Of a stretch of DNA of 64,000 nt, positions 8,724-18,517 are shown one piece after another (position 1 is the first letter of the stretch; each line of letters begins with the position of its first letter). Where the stretch lies: contig NZ_JAATJK010000001.1 in NCBI RefSeq assembly GCF_011927785.1, forward strand, positions 2,914,001 through 2,978,000, read 5' to 3'. The notes under the pieces are model-generated. The model saw nothing but the letters and a program-made list of their open reading frames with translations. It was not told the origin of the DNA and made no database searches. This DNA comes from Micromonospora profundi. GTDB lineage: Bacteria > Actinomycetota > Actinomycetes > Mycobacteriales > Micromonosporaceae. The position numbers and the translations under genes were made by a program.

Positions 8724-9902
8724 GTGCCAGCGAGGCTTGAGGCTGTCTACTGCGACGGGTGGGACGCCGGCGTGGTCAACCCGTTGACGTCGGTCACTGC
8801 GAAAGCACGCGACGCGGTGGGCGAACCGTACACCGTCCTGCTGTTGCTCAACGGTCAGCTGTGTGCGGTGATGGACCTGTCCTGGAGCGATGGGTATTGC
8901 CGAATCACTCGATTCGACCCCGCTGACAGGCAACTGTCTCGGCACCTGCTGCGCGGCACCGACGAGGGCGACCTGTTCCTGCGCGAAGCCCGGACCTGGG
9001 ATGGCCCAGCCGACGCGGGCAAGTACGAGTATCCGCACGTTGCGGCCAGGACGACCACGACGTACAGCAACTCCGGAATGCGTACCGACATCGTGGAGCC
9101 GCGCGGAGACCGGGGTGCCCGGCAGGAGTCCACGTCGGAGCAGCGACCACCACGGCTACCCATCCCGGCTTTTGGCCAATGGAACGAGCTGTTGCGCCTC
9201 GCCGGGGAGGCATCCGCCGAGATTGTCGACGCCGTCCAGCACGAGCTGCCGGTGCGCGTGGAGACCCGCGCGCCGTGGCGACCGCCCCGTCCCCTGCGGC
9301 CCGACGGCATTGCGGAGCTGTTCGTCTCCGGCGCCATCGTCGACATCCACGACAAGCGGCTTCACCTGTCGGTTCATCAGGCCGGGGAGCTTCGCCTGAC
9401 CTCCGGCCGCCTGGTGGCGGCCGACCCCTCGTCGCTGGAGTTCGACGCCGAGCCGTTCACCGTCAGCGTGCCAGCGGGCGCGTACCCGGTCTCGATCAGC
9501 CTTGCCACCTTCCTCGACGACCCGCGCCACAGCCGGGTGTGCGCTGCCCGCCTTGACGTCAACGACCGGCCCACCGTGCGGTGGGAACTGGCCTTACGCG
9601 ATGGCCAGGAGCCGATCGATCTGGGCTATCGGGAGTTCTTCGGGTTCGGCGTGGACGCTGGAATGGCCTGCTTCGTCGATGCGGACGCCCGCGAGCGTAT
9701 GAAGGACGTCTGGCTGACCCTCGACGGCCTGATCGATCCCCGGCATCGCACGATTGACTCCGGAGCGATGGTCGTGTGGTCCAGCGGCTGGGGCGACGGT
9801 GCCTACCCCACCTGGATCGGCTATGACGCTGCCGAGAGCGTGACCTGCTTTGTCGCGGACATGCTGCTGTCCCCCACCGACAGCGACGAGGACGACGACT
9901 GA
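8724..9902 (+). CDS. DUF4241 domain protein
   Basis: This 392-residue protein has no signal peptide. Its C-terminal half carries the DUF4241 pattern (GFGVDAGMACFVD, then SSGWGDGAYPTWIGYDA). The N-terminal part (about 1-130) is less conserved, and the middle is Pro/Arg-rich. I chose GTG at 8724 because the frame upstream only runs antiphase through the PhoX gene, and AGGTAGGG sits before this GTG. DUF4241 proteins are of unknown function, with family members often near toxin-immunity or phage-type loci; nothing here assigns a role. It is followed by a hairpin at 9909-9955. Confidence 0.75.
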   Translation: MPARLEAVYCDGWDAGVVNPLTSVTAKARDAVGEPYTVLLLLNGQLCAVMDLSWSDGYCRITRFDPADRQLSRHLLRGTDEGDLFLREARTWDGPADAGKYEYPHVAARTTTTYSNSGMRTDIVEPRGDRGARQESTSEQRPPRLPIPAFGQWNELLRLAGEASAEIVDAVQHELPVRVETRAPWRPPRPLRPDGIAELFVSGAIVDIHDKRLHLSVHQAGELRLTSGRLVAADPSSLEFDAEPFTVSVPAGAYPVSISLATFLDDPRHSRVCAARLDVNDRPTVRWELALRDGQEPIDLGYREFFGFGVDAGMACFVDADARERMKDVWLTLDGLIDPRHRTIDSGAMVVWSSGWGDGAYPTWIGYDAAESVTCFVADMLLSPTDSDEDDD

Positions 9903-9908
9903 GCTGAG

Positions 9909-9955
9909 AGGGCTCGCGAGCCGACAAACGTCAGCCGGTTCTGGCCGCGAGCCCT
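9909..9955 (+). terminator. Terminator-like hairpin after the DUF4241 gene
   Basis: AGGGCTCGCG (9909-9918) pairs exactly with CGCGAGCCCT (9946-9955). The spacer is 27 bases and may fold further. It begins seven bases after the stop codon. Confidence 0.55.
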
Positions 9956-10177
9956 GATGCCTGACGATGCTACGGCGAACGCAGCGCACCTTGCCCAAGT
10001 AGCCCACGCAGGACGGTGCCGGCGCTCAGTGTCCGGATTGGCAGCGCATCCAGTAACTCACCAAGCTCAGCGGACCGATCGGCCCCGCGCTACACAAATC
10101 GATCCAGGCCGCTGCGATCGCAACCGTCCCCTAGGATCGGCCGGCAAACGCCCCGGCCCCAAGGAGAGTGCGGCCCG

Positions 10178-11056
10178 ATGGATTCGAAGATCCTGCTGGA
10201 ACGCCTGCACCGGGCCGGGATGCGCGACGTCGTGGCGGTCGAGCCGGTGACGGGTGGGCTCGCGGCGCTCGCCGGCATCGCCACCCGCCGGGACGCGCCT
10301 GCGGTGTTCGTCAAGGCGTTCGCCGACGCACCAGCCGAGGGCGTCTTCGTCACGGAGGCGCACGGGTTGGCCGCCCTGCGCGAGCGCGGCGGCGTGGCGA
10401 CACCCGAGGTGATCCTGGCCGACCGGGACCTGCTGGTGCTGTCCGTGCTGCGGCCGAGGCCGCCCAGCGAGCACTTCTGGGAGCAGCTCGCGCACGTGCT
10501 CGCCCGAATGCACCTGAGCACGATCCATCCGCGCTTCGGCTGGGACCACGACAACTGGCTGGGCCGCCGCCGCCAGATCAACACCTGGGACGACAACGGC
10601 TTCGCCTTCTTCGCGCAGCACCGGTTGCTGCGCTGGCTCGGGCAGCCGCGCGTCGACGCGGCACTCGACCCCGGCTACCGGGCGGCGCTGGAACGGCTCT
10701 GCGACCGGCTGCCCGACCTGCTTCCCGACCGGCCGGCCTGCCTGACCCACGGTGACCTGTGGGCACAGAACATCCTGGCCACGCCGGACGGGCAGCCCGC
10801 GCTGATCGACCCCGCCGTGTCCTACATGTGGGCCGAGGTCGACCTCGCCCACGTGTGGTCCACCGCTCCCCCGCCCGAGGCGCAACGTTTCTTCGACGTG
10901 TACGCGGAACTGACCTCGCTCGACAGCGACTGGCGGGCCCGTATGCCGATCGTCCAACTGCGGCAGCATCTCGCCGTGCTGGCCCAGTTCGACGATGACT
11001 GGGGCGCGGCCGACCAGATCCGCGCGACCCTCGCACCGTTCCGTACGCAAACCTGA
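10178..11056 (+). CDS. Fructosamine kinase-family protein
   Basis: This 292-residue cytoplasmic protein has the aminoglycoside-phosphotransferase-like kinase fold of the fructosamine/ketosamine kinases. Visible motifs are the N-terminal GG-rich nucleotide loop with FVKAF (ATP-binding Lys), the catalytic-loop HGDLWAQNIL and the metal-binding segment ALIDPAVSY. The family phosphorylates sugar amines such as ribulosamines and fructosamines, which then break down, a protein-deglycation repair function. The ATG at 10178 follows AAGGAGAG by nine bases. It seems monocistronic. The natural substrate cannot be read from sequence; a small-molecule kinase role is possible. Confidence 0.85.
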   Translation: MDSKILLERLHRAGMRDVVAVEPVTGGLAALAGIATRRDAPAVFVKAFADAPAEGVFVTEAHGLAALRERGGVATPEVILADRDLLVLSVLRPRPPSEHFWEQLAHVLARMHLSTIHPRFGWDHDNWLGRRRQINTWDDNGFAFFAQHRLLRWLGQPRVDAALDPGYRAALERLCDRLPDLLPDRPACLTHGDLWAQNILATPDGQPALIDPAVSYMWAEVDLAHVWSTAPPPEAQRFFDVYAELTSLDSDWRARMPIVQLRQHLAVLAQFDDDWGAADQIRATLAPFRTQT

Positions 11057-11125
11057 GCGCAGGACTGTCAGCGCCGCCCTCGAGGCATGGACGCGCGGTG
11101 GCGCGGATGCGAGCGGGCGGCCGGG

Positions 11126-12049
11126 TCAGGCTCGGTGGACGAGGTCCAGGCCGGTCAGGTGGGCCGAGAGCGTCCAGAGGCGGGCCGCCGCGCTGCTGTC
11201 GGTGGACTCGCCGTCGACGGTGCGACAGTCCGCGCAGTAGTCGCCGCCGTTCGCGTCGAGATCGGGTGACGTGGCGGCCCAGACCTGTGTGGCCGCGCCC
11301 TGCTCGGCGGTCTTGAACAGGCCCGGCGCCGGAGTGCCGTCGGCGTCGATCCAGCCGGCGGCGACCATCTCCTCGACGGCAAGGTGCCGTTGCAGGGGCG
11401 TGAGGATCCAGCCGGGGTTGACCGAGAAGGCGCGGACGCCGTGCGGCTCGCCGAGCAGGTCGAGGTGGCGGGCGAACAGGATGTTCGCGAGCTTCGACTG
11501 GGTGTACGCCTCCCACTTGTCGTAGCCGCGCTCGAAGTGCACGTCGTCCCAGCGGATGTGCCACGCCGGGTTGCGTCCGGAGGCGACCGATACGACGCGG
11601 GCCGTGCCGGCGGCCGTGAGCGCGGGCCACAGCAGGTTCGTGAGGGCATAGTGGCCGAGGTGGTTGATCGCGAACTGCGCTTCCCATCCCGGCCCGACCC
11701 GTGTCTCCGGGCAGGCCATGACCCCGGCGCCCGCGATCAGGATGTCGAGCACCTGATGGTCTCGCAGGAACCGCTCGGCGAACGCCCGGACGGAGGCGAG
11801 GTCACCCAGGTCGAGGTGGTCGACCTCGACCCCGGCCACACCGGTGAGCGTGCGCCGCGCGTCGTCGGGCCGGCGGGCGGGGACGACCACCCGGGCCCCT
11901 GCCGCACCGAGCGCGCGGGTCGTGGCGAGGCCGAGGCCGGAGTAGCCGCCCGTGACGAGAGCCGTCCTGCCGGTGAGGTCGATCCCGGCGAGGACGTCCG
12001 CGGCCGTGCTGTGGGCACCGAACGTGGTGTGGGTCGTGTCGCTGGTCAT
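11126..12049 (-). CDS. Short-chain dehydrogenase/reductase (retinol dehydrogenase-like)
   Basis: This 307-residue protein has the classical SDR signatures: TGGYSGLG near residues 33-40 for NAD(P) binding, AGAG in the fourth strand region, and the catalytic YTQSK. Its length and the NHLGHYALTNLL segment place it among WW-oxidoreductase/retinol-dehydrogenase-like SDRs. The substrate is unknown. It diverges from a MerR-type regulator, with a perfect palindrome between the two that overlaps its probable promoter, so it is the likely target of that regulator. Confidence 0.85.
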   Translation of the reverse strand: MTSDTTHTTFGAHSTAADVLAGIDLTGRTALVTGGYSGLGLATTRALGAAGARVVVPARRPDDARRTLTGVAGVEVDHLDLGDLASVRAFAERFLRDHQVLDILIAGAGVMACPETRVGPGWEAQFAINHLGHYALTNLLWPALTAAGTARVVSVASGRNPAWHIRWDDVHFERGYDKWEAYTQSKLANILFARHLDLLGEPHGVRAFSVNPGWILTPLQRHLAVEEMVAAGWIDADGTPAPGLFKTAEQGAATQVWAATSPDLDANGGDYCADCRTVDGESTDSSAAARLWTLSAHLTGLDLVHRA

Positions 12050-12067
12050 GGACCGGGACGCTAGGTG

Positions 12068-12083
12068 CTAGACCGAGGTCTAG
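12068..12083. promoter_or_regulatory. MerR-type operator palindrome
   Basis: CTAGACC-GA-GGTCTAG is a perfect 7-2-7 palindrome in the 57-bp divergent region between the SDR gene and the MerR regulator gene. MerR proteins bind such dyads inside promoter spacers, so this is the probable site for both autoregulation and control of the SDR gene. Confidence 0.7.
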
Positions 12084-12106
12084 GTCAACCCACTACCGTC
12101 GACGGC

Positions 12107-12547
12107 GTGACGGACGACCTGAGCATCGGGCAGGTGGCGCGGCGCACCGGGTTGAGTGTGCACACGCTGCGGCTCTACGAGCGGGCGGGTCTGCTGGCCG
12201 GCGAGGTGCGACGCGACCGGGCCGGCCGGCGTGTCTACAGTGCCTGGGACGTCGAGTGGCTTATGAACTGCGTGAAGTTCCGGGCCACCGGGATGCCCCT
12301 CACCACGATCAGCCGCCTGGCCCAGCTCGTCCGTGAGGGCAGCGGCAACGAGGCCGAACGGCTCGAACTGCTGCGCGACCACAGGCGCCACGTCACCGAG
12401 CAACTCGCACGGCTGCACGACTGCCTCGACCTCGTCGACACCAAGGTGGCCAGCTACGAGCGGCACCTCGCGGCCGGCGCGACCGGAGATCCCTGGCAAC
12501 AGGAACCCCCGCCCGCGCCGGAAAGGCCCGGGCGCCAGGTCGGCTGA
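12107..12547 (+). CDS. MerR-family transcriptional regulator
   Basis: This 146-residue regulator has an N-terminal MerR winged helix (LSIGQVARRTGLSVHTLRLYERAGLL region, residues about 4-70) and a dimerisation helix to about residue 125. No Cys-rich metal-binding C-terminus is evident, so it is more like the small-molecule or stress-sensing branch. I chose GTG at 12107, which places the MerR motif at the very N-terminus; a start 42 bp upstream would overlap the operator palindrome. It is divergent from the SDR gene and presumably activates it. Its effector is unknown. Confidence 0.83.
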   Translation: MTDDLSIGQVARRTGLSVHTLRLYERAGLLAGEVRRDRAGRRVYSAWDVEWLMNCVKFRATGMPLTTISRLAQLVREGSGNEAERLELLRDHRRHVTEQLARLHDCLDLVDTKVASYERHLAAGATGDPWQQEPPPAPERPGRQVG

Positions 12548-12566
12548 CGCCCGGGGGTCTCCGACG

Positions 12567-13943
12567 TCAGCTGGTGACGCGGAAGGTGGCGTCCGCGCGG
12601 CCGGTCGCGTTGGTGATCTGGTCTAACCGCAACAGGTACTCCCAGTGCCGGATGTAGCGGTCCGGGAAGTTGTACGACTGGAACGACACCGCCCCGGAGT
12701 CGGTCAGCCCGGCCACCCGACGGAATGTGGCATCGGCGGCGAACTGCGCGGTGCCCTCGTTGCGGGCCAGTGAGAAGTCGTAGTCGAAGTGCCGGAGGTA
12801 GTAGCCCGGGAAGTTCACCGACTCGAACGAGACATAGCCGCTTGAAGCGTTGGCAAGGCCCGGCACGATCCGCCACTGGCCGTCGGCCGCCGGGCTCACG
12901 TTCGCGTCGATCCGGGCGTCGTAGCTGGCGTGCCGTACGTAACGGTCGGCGAAGTTGTACGACTGGAGGCGGTTCACCGGCAGTGTGGGCGTACCGACGC
13001 CGACGCTGGTCTGGGTGACGCGCGCGATGGTGCCGTCGCTGTTGTAGTTCAGGTAGTCCATCGCCAGGGACCGCCGGAAGTCGTTGCTGCCCGGCAGCCC
13101 GTTGCGGTGATACGCGATGTACCAGCGGCCGTTGTACTCAGCTATCGAGTGGTGGTTGGTGCTGTTGTTCGTGTAGTCCAGCAGGATCCCGCGGTAGGTG
13201 AACGGGCCGAGGGGGTTGCTCGCGGTGGCGTACGCGATCTGGCCGGGCCAGCCGGTCGAGTACGAGAAGTAGTAGACACCGTTGCGCTTGTGCACGAATC
13301 CGGCCTCACCGAAGGCGGTGCTGCTGCCCGTGCCGGTGATCGTGAGGTTCTGGACGCCGCCGGAGGTCGAGATCATGTCGGCGTTGAGCCGGACCACCTT
13401 CGGCGCGCGGGCGCCACCGAAATACAGGTACGCCTGCCCGTTGTCGTCGACGAAGGCGGCCGGGTCGATCGGTTCCTCGCCGGTGTTGGCGTCGCGTCCA
13501 CGCTCCACCAGCGAGCTGCCGCGGGGGTCGCTGAAGCCGCCAGTGGGCGACGTGCTGCGGGCCACGCCGATCTTCGTCCGGTCGACTGGCAGGTAGAGGT
13601 AGTAGTAACCGTTGCGCTGCACGGCCGACGGCGCCCAGGCGTACTGCGTCGCCCAGGAGAATCCGCTCACCGAGAAGGGCGCGCCGTGGTCGGTCCAATC
13701 GACGAGGTTGCTCGACGAGTAGACCCGCCAGGCGTTGGAGTCCCAGTAGGTGCCGCTGTTGCCCTGGTCGTCGGTGGCGTAGATGTACACGCGGTTGTTG
13801 GCGACGAGCATCGACGGGTCGCCGGCGAACCGGGTCACGATCGGGTTCGCCGCCTGTGCGGGCATGGCGACCAGGGCCGTGGCCACCACGGCGGAGGACA
13901 CGATCAGGGACGCGATGACGCGCCAGCGGGCTGTCAGTCTCAT
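12567..13943 (-). CDS. Secreted GH43-family glycosidase with C-terminal AbfB (CBM42) domain
   Basis: The 458-residue protein has a Sec signal (cleavage near AQAA, residue about 31). A five-bladed GH43 propeller follows (about 35-325): Asp42 in AGDPSM is the likely general base, the Asp in EPIDPAAF the pKa modulator, and the Glu in GEAGFVHK the general acid. The AbfB arabinose-binding domain (about 330-458) shows the repeated (L/Y)xSYNFxxRYxRH pattern. Such enzymes release arabinofuranosyl or xylosyl residues from hemicellulose. The ATG at 13943 follows AGGAGAC. It lies 14 bp downstream of a second GH43 gene and is presumably co-transcribed with it. Confidence 0.88.
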   Translation of the reverse strand: MRLTARWRVIASLIVSSAVVATALVAMPAQAANPIVTRFAGDPSMLVANNRVYIYATDDQGNSGTYWDSNAWRVYSSSNLVDWTDHGAPFSVSGFSWATQYAWAPSAVQRNGYYYLYLPVDRTKIGVARSTSPTGGFSDPRGSSLVERGRDANTGEEPIDPAAFVDDNGQAYLYFGGARAPKVVRLNADMISTSGGVQNLTITGTGSSTAFGEAGFVHKRNGVYYFSYSTGWPGQIAYATASNPLGPFTYRGILLDYTNNSTNHHSIAEYNGRWYIAYHRNGLPGSNDFRRSLAMDYLNYNSDGTIARVTQTSVGVGTPTLPVNRLQSYNFADRYVRHASYDARIDANVSPAADGQWRIVPGLANASSGYVSFESVNFPGYYLRHFDYDFSLARNEGTAQFAADATFRRVAGLTDSGAVSFQSYNFPDRYIRHWEYLLRLDQITNATGRADATFRVTS

Positions 13944-13957
13944 GAGGGCGTCGTCTC

Positions 13958-15355
13958 CTAGAGGGTGGGCGCGACAGGTCGGATGGTGCCGTCGGCGTTG
14001 AACCACATCTGGTCGATGGTGACCTCGCGGTTGGTGCCGTTACCCGCCGGAATGGCGAAGCGGTGGTACGCGATGTACCAGGTGTCGCTGTCCGGCGCCT
14101 TGACGATCGACTGGTGCGCGGGGCCTCTGATGCCGAGGCTCAGGTTCTTGGCGAGAATCGTGCCGCGATGGGTCCAGGGGCCGAACGGTGTGGTGCCTGT
14201 GGCGTACTCGACGTGGTAGTTCTCCGAGCGGGTGTCGTCGACGGAGTACGTCAGGTAGTACGTGCTGCCGCGCTTGAAGACGAACGGCGCCTCGCGGAAG
14301 TTGGGCAGGCCGAAGGTGCGGATCTGCGCCGGGTCGAAGGACGTCATGTCCGGGTTCAGGCGGACCGCGTAGGCCGAGCCGTTGCCCCAGTAGAGGTAGG
14401 ACTGACCGTCGGTGTCGGTGAAGGCGTGCGGGTCGATCATCTGGCCGCTGCGGAGACCGGCGGGGACCAGCGGTCGGCCGAGCGGGTCGGTGAACGGGCC
14501 CGTCGGGCTGGTCGAGGTTGCCACGCCGATGTTGGCGGCGGCGCTGAAGTAGAAGTAGTAGCGATCGTTGCGGTAGGCGATCGTCGGCGCCCAGGCGCGG
14601 TCGTCCGCCCAGCTGACGTGCGGCCCGAGGTCGAGGATGGTTCCGTGGTCGGTCCAGTTCACCAGGTCGGTGGACGAGAACGCCTTGAACCGGCTGCCGC
14701 TCCAGCCCTCGTACCCGTCGGTGGTCGGGTAGATGTAGTAGCGGCCGTTGAGAAAGGCGATGTTCGGGTCGGCGTAGAGGCCCTTGATGACGGGGCTACG
14801 GCGGCCGGCGATCCACGGGGTGACGACCCGGAAGGAGCTGTCCTCGGCGAACGTGGTCGGGTTTGTCGTCGACGGGTCGAGCCACAGCTGGTAGTCGCGG
14901 TGGCGGATGAACCGACCCGGGTAGTTGAACGCTTCGAGGCGCACGGAACCACTGGCGGAGCCCTCCCGTACGCAGAAGGTGGCATCAGCCAGGAACGTCG
15001 CCGTGCCGGAGTTGGTCTCCAACCGGATGCGGTAGTCGCGGTGGCGCAGCCACATGCCGTTCGCCGCCTGGAACGAGACGCATCCGGTGCCACCTGCCAG
15101 ACCCGGGGTCACGGTGACTGTCGCGTCGCTGCGGGCCTGGGTGGAACTGCCTGATGTCACTGCGGCGATGCTGCCGAGGTAGTCGGCGTGCCGCAGATAC
15201 TGGCCGGGCACGTTCACCGACTGCAGGGACCGGGCGCCGGTGGGGAGATCTGCCGCGAAAGCCTGTTGTGTCACGCCGACGATGATCAGGGTTGCGCCGA
15301 CGACGAGCGCCGTCAGTCGGGCCACCTGCCTCCGGCCGTTACGGAACGAGGGCAT
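13958..15355 (-). CDS. Secreted AbfB (CBM42) - GH43 glycosidase, reversed domain order
   Basis: This 465-residue protein has a signal peptide (to about residue 35) and an N-terminal AbfB domain (about 38-165; repeated YLRHADY, WLRHRDY and FIRHRDY units). The GH43 catalytic domain (about 175-465) has Asp in LYADPNIAF, Asp in MIDPHAF and Glu in REAPFVFK. Its order is the mirror image of the next gene, which is GH43 then AbfB. GGAGGAAGGGGA precedes the ATG. It is the first gene of a two-gene operon behind a TTGACA-like promoter with an operator-like 14-mer. Likely activity is alpha-L-arabinofuranosidase, beta-xylosidase or arabinanase; the GH43 subfamily cannot be fixed by eye. Confidence 0.88.
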   Translation of the reverse strand: MPSFRNGRRQVARLTALVVGATLIIVGVTQQAFAADLPTGARSLQSVNVPGQYLRHADYLGSIAAVTSGSSTQARSDATVTVTPGLAGGTGCVSFQAANGMWLRHRDYRIRLETNSGTATFLADATFCVREGSASGSVRLEAFNYPGRFIRHRDYQLWLDPSTTNPTTFAEDSSFRVVTPWIAGRRSPVIKGLYADPNIAFLNGRYYIYPTTDGYEGWSGSRFKAFSSTDLVNWTDHGTILDLGPHVSWADDRAWAPTIAYRNDRYYFYFSAAANIGVATSTSPTGPFTDPLGRPLVPAGLRSGQMIDPHAFTDTDGQSYLYWGNGSAYAVRLNPDMTSFDPAQIRTFGLPNFREAPFVFKRGSTYYLTYSVDDTRSENYHVEYATGTTPFGPWTHRGTILAKNLSLGIRGPAHQSIVKAPDSDTWYIAYHRFAIPAGNGTNREVTIDQMWFNADGTIRPVAPTL

Positions 15356-15465
15356 GGGGTCCCCTTCCTCCGGAGGGCCGCCGGCCGGGGCCGCGAGCAC
15401 AGGTAGCCACCGTCCAACGGCCGTTACGGCGGCATTTCGCAGGTGTTTCACCCGCAGGCTCGCAG

Positions 15466-15493
15466 TGTTATCGCTCACATAGATAGCTGTCAA
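15466..15493 (-). promoter_or_regulatory. Promoter and operator-like 14-mer of the GH43 operon
   Basis: TGTTATCGCTCACA (15466-15479, plus strand) lies about 110 bp upstream of the GH43 start. Read on the minus strand, TTGACA (15493-15488) is a -35-like element followed after 17 bases by TAACAC. The 14-mer therefore overlaps the -10 region, as a repressor site would. The same motif occurs twice near the xylanase promoter. Confidence 0.55.
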
Positions 15494-15535
15494 GACCTCG
15501 CATGGTGGGCGCCGAGTTGCTGTCCACCTTCGCCA

Positions 15536-15579
15536 CGAGGGCTGGGCGGCGACGGTAAACCATCGCCACCCAGCCCTCG
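15536..15579 (-). terminator. Intrinsic terminator after the xylanase gene
   Basis: The arms at 15536-15555 and 15560-15579 (CGAGGGCTGGG ... CCCAGCCCTCG, with inner pairing around TAAA) form a long near-perfect hairpin. It begins about 25 bp after the xylanase stop codon on the minus strand. Confidence 0.75.
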
Positions 15580-15603
15580 CGCGTGGTCGGCCGGGCGCCT
15601 GAG

Positions 15604-17272
<1,669 letters not shown>

Positions 17273-17358
17273 GACGTAACGAATCGCCCCTTGCCTATGC
17301 CTTGAAGCTGCGCTCCATCCGAAGCCCCACCATCAACGCCACGGCACCGAACCGTCAC

Positions 17359-17372
17359 TGTTACCGCTCACA
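17359..17372. promoter_or_regulatory. Third copy of the operator-like 14-mer
   Basis: TGTTACCGCTCACA differs by one base from the copy upstream of the GH43 operon. It lies 100 bp further upstream of the xylanase promoter copy, in the opposite orientation, and touches the 3' end of a membrane-protein gene. It may be an auxiliary operator. Confidence 0.45.
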
Positions 17373-17813
17373 CACAGAGTGCGAGCGCGGCGGCAGCAGC
17401 CGGCTCAGCGCCGCCGCCACCGCCCCGGTCACCACTCCGACGAGCACGCCGGTGACCAGGCTGGAGAACACCGCCGCCACGCGCAGGATCCCTTCCTGCG
17501 CCCGGGGATCGACCTCCCCGAGGCTCGGCGCGACTCCGTCGAACGCCTGGTTCCACAGCACCTGGTGGCCGACGGCGAGAAGGACACCATAGATCGCCCC
17601 GATGACCACAACGGTCAGGAACGGACGCGGCGGACGCCGCCACAACACGGCGGCCACCCAACAGATCGACGGTACGACCGCCAGCAGCACTGTGGCGACG
17701 CTTCCTTCCTCCACGACGTGCAGGTCGTGCAGGACCACCCGCGGCGCGGCCAGCGCGGCGAGCGCCACCAGAGCAGGCCAGGAAAAGCCGAGGGTACGAC
17801 GTCCGAGGCTCAT
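17361..17813 (-). CDS. Small integral membrane protein, unknown function
   Basis: The 150-residue protein has about four hydrophobic helices (roughly 10-25, 38-57, 65-85, 108-135) and a basic C-terminal tail, with no recognised domain or catalytic motif. Its start overlaps the stop of the upstream DUF1772-like gene by ATGA, so the two are translated as an operon. Not recognised beyond that. It may work with its membrane partner. Confidence 0.6.
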   Translation of the reverse strand: MSLGRRTLGFSWPALVALAALAAPRVVLHDLHVVEEGSVATVLLAVVPSICWVAAVLWRRPPRPFLTVVVIGAIYGVLLAVGHQVLWNQAFDGVAPSLGEVDPRAQEGILRVAAVFSSLVTGVLVGVVTGAVAAALSRLLPPRSHSVCER

Positions 17814-18322
17814 CGCTCGACCCGCGCCGGTGCGGTGTCCCTGGTGAAGCGCAGCAGCGCGGTGAACGCCAGCGCGGCAGTCACCGCTCCCCCAGCGACG
17901 CGCACCCAGTGCCCGGCGACGAACTCCTCGGCGACCTGGCGCAGGTACTCCGGCGAGTGCGTGCCGACCGGGTCGACGAACATGATCTCGTTGCGCGGCC
18001 AGAAGAACACCACCGAGAACAGGAACTCGCAGACGATGAAGACCGCTGCCGCAGCGGCGACGTACCAGCGCAGCCGGCGGTTGCGCCAGGTGAGGACGGT
18101 CGCGGCGAGGCTGGTCAGCACCACCGAGGCGCCCAGCGGCGGGAAGTAGTCACTCGGGCCGCCCGCGACCAGGAACTCACGGGCCCGGTCCAGCGAGGCG
18201 GGTGCGTCGCCGAAGACGTTCGGGTAGAGCATCACGGTCTCGGCGGCGACCCCACCAAAGGACATCATCGCCGTCCAGACGAGCACGATCAGGACGATCC
18301 ACGTCAGCTTGATACGGGACAC
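17810..18322 (-). CDS. DUF1772-like integral membrane protein
   Basis: This 170-residue protein has four predicted membrane helices (about 7-27, 60-80, 88-110, 140-160). Its pattern resembles the DUF1772/anthrone-oxygenase-like membrane family, including a late HWVR segment before the final helix. I chose GTG at 18322, the residue before SRIKLTW, with AGGGAGAA upstream. The 196-bp gap separates it from the divergent histidine-kinase gene, so it may be a target of that two-component system. The enzymatic or structural role is unknown. Confidence 0.6.
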   Translation of the reverse strand: MSRIKLTWIVLIVLVWTAMMSFGGVAAETVMLYPNVFGDAPASLDRAREFLVAGGPSDYFPPLGASVVLTSLAATVLTWRNRRLRWYVAAAAAVFIVCEFLFSVVFFWPRNEIMFVDPVGTHSPEYLRQVAEEFVAGHWVRVAGGAVTAALAFTALLRFTRDTAPARVER

Positions 18323-18517
18323 AGCAGCACTTCTCCCTGGTTTCCGCCCTCTGCGGGCACGGTCTGTGATGTCACCGTCGACGCTAGGTCGCCACATCTG
18401 GGTCGTCTGCCGCGCAGACGCGCGAACTGGCGTCGCTTCTCGACGTACGTGCCGGGGCGCGGGATGATGCCTGCGGACGGCAGCGGCCCGGGCCAGCGCC
18501 GACCTAGGCTCACAGAC

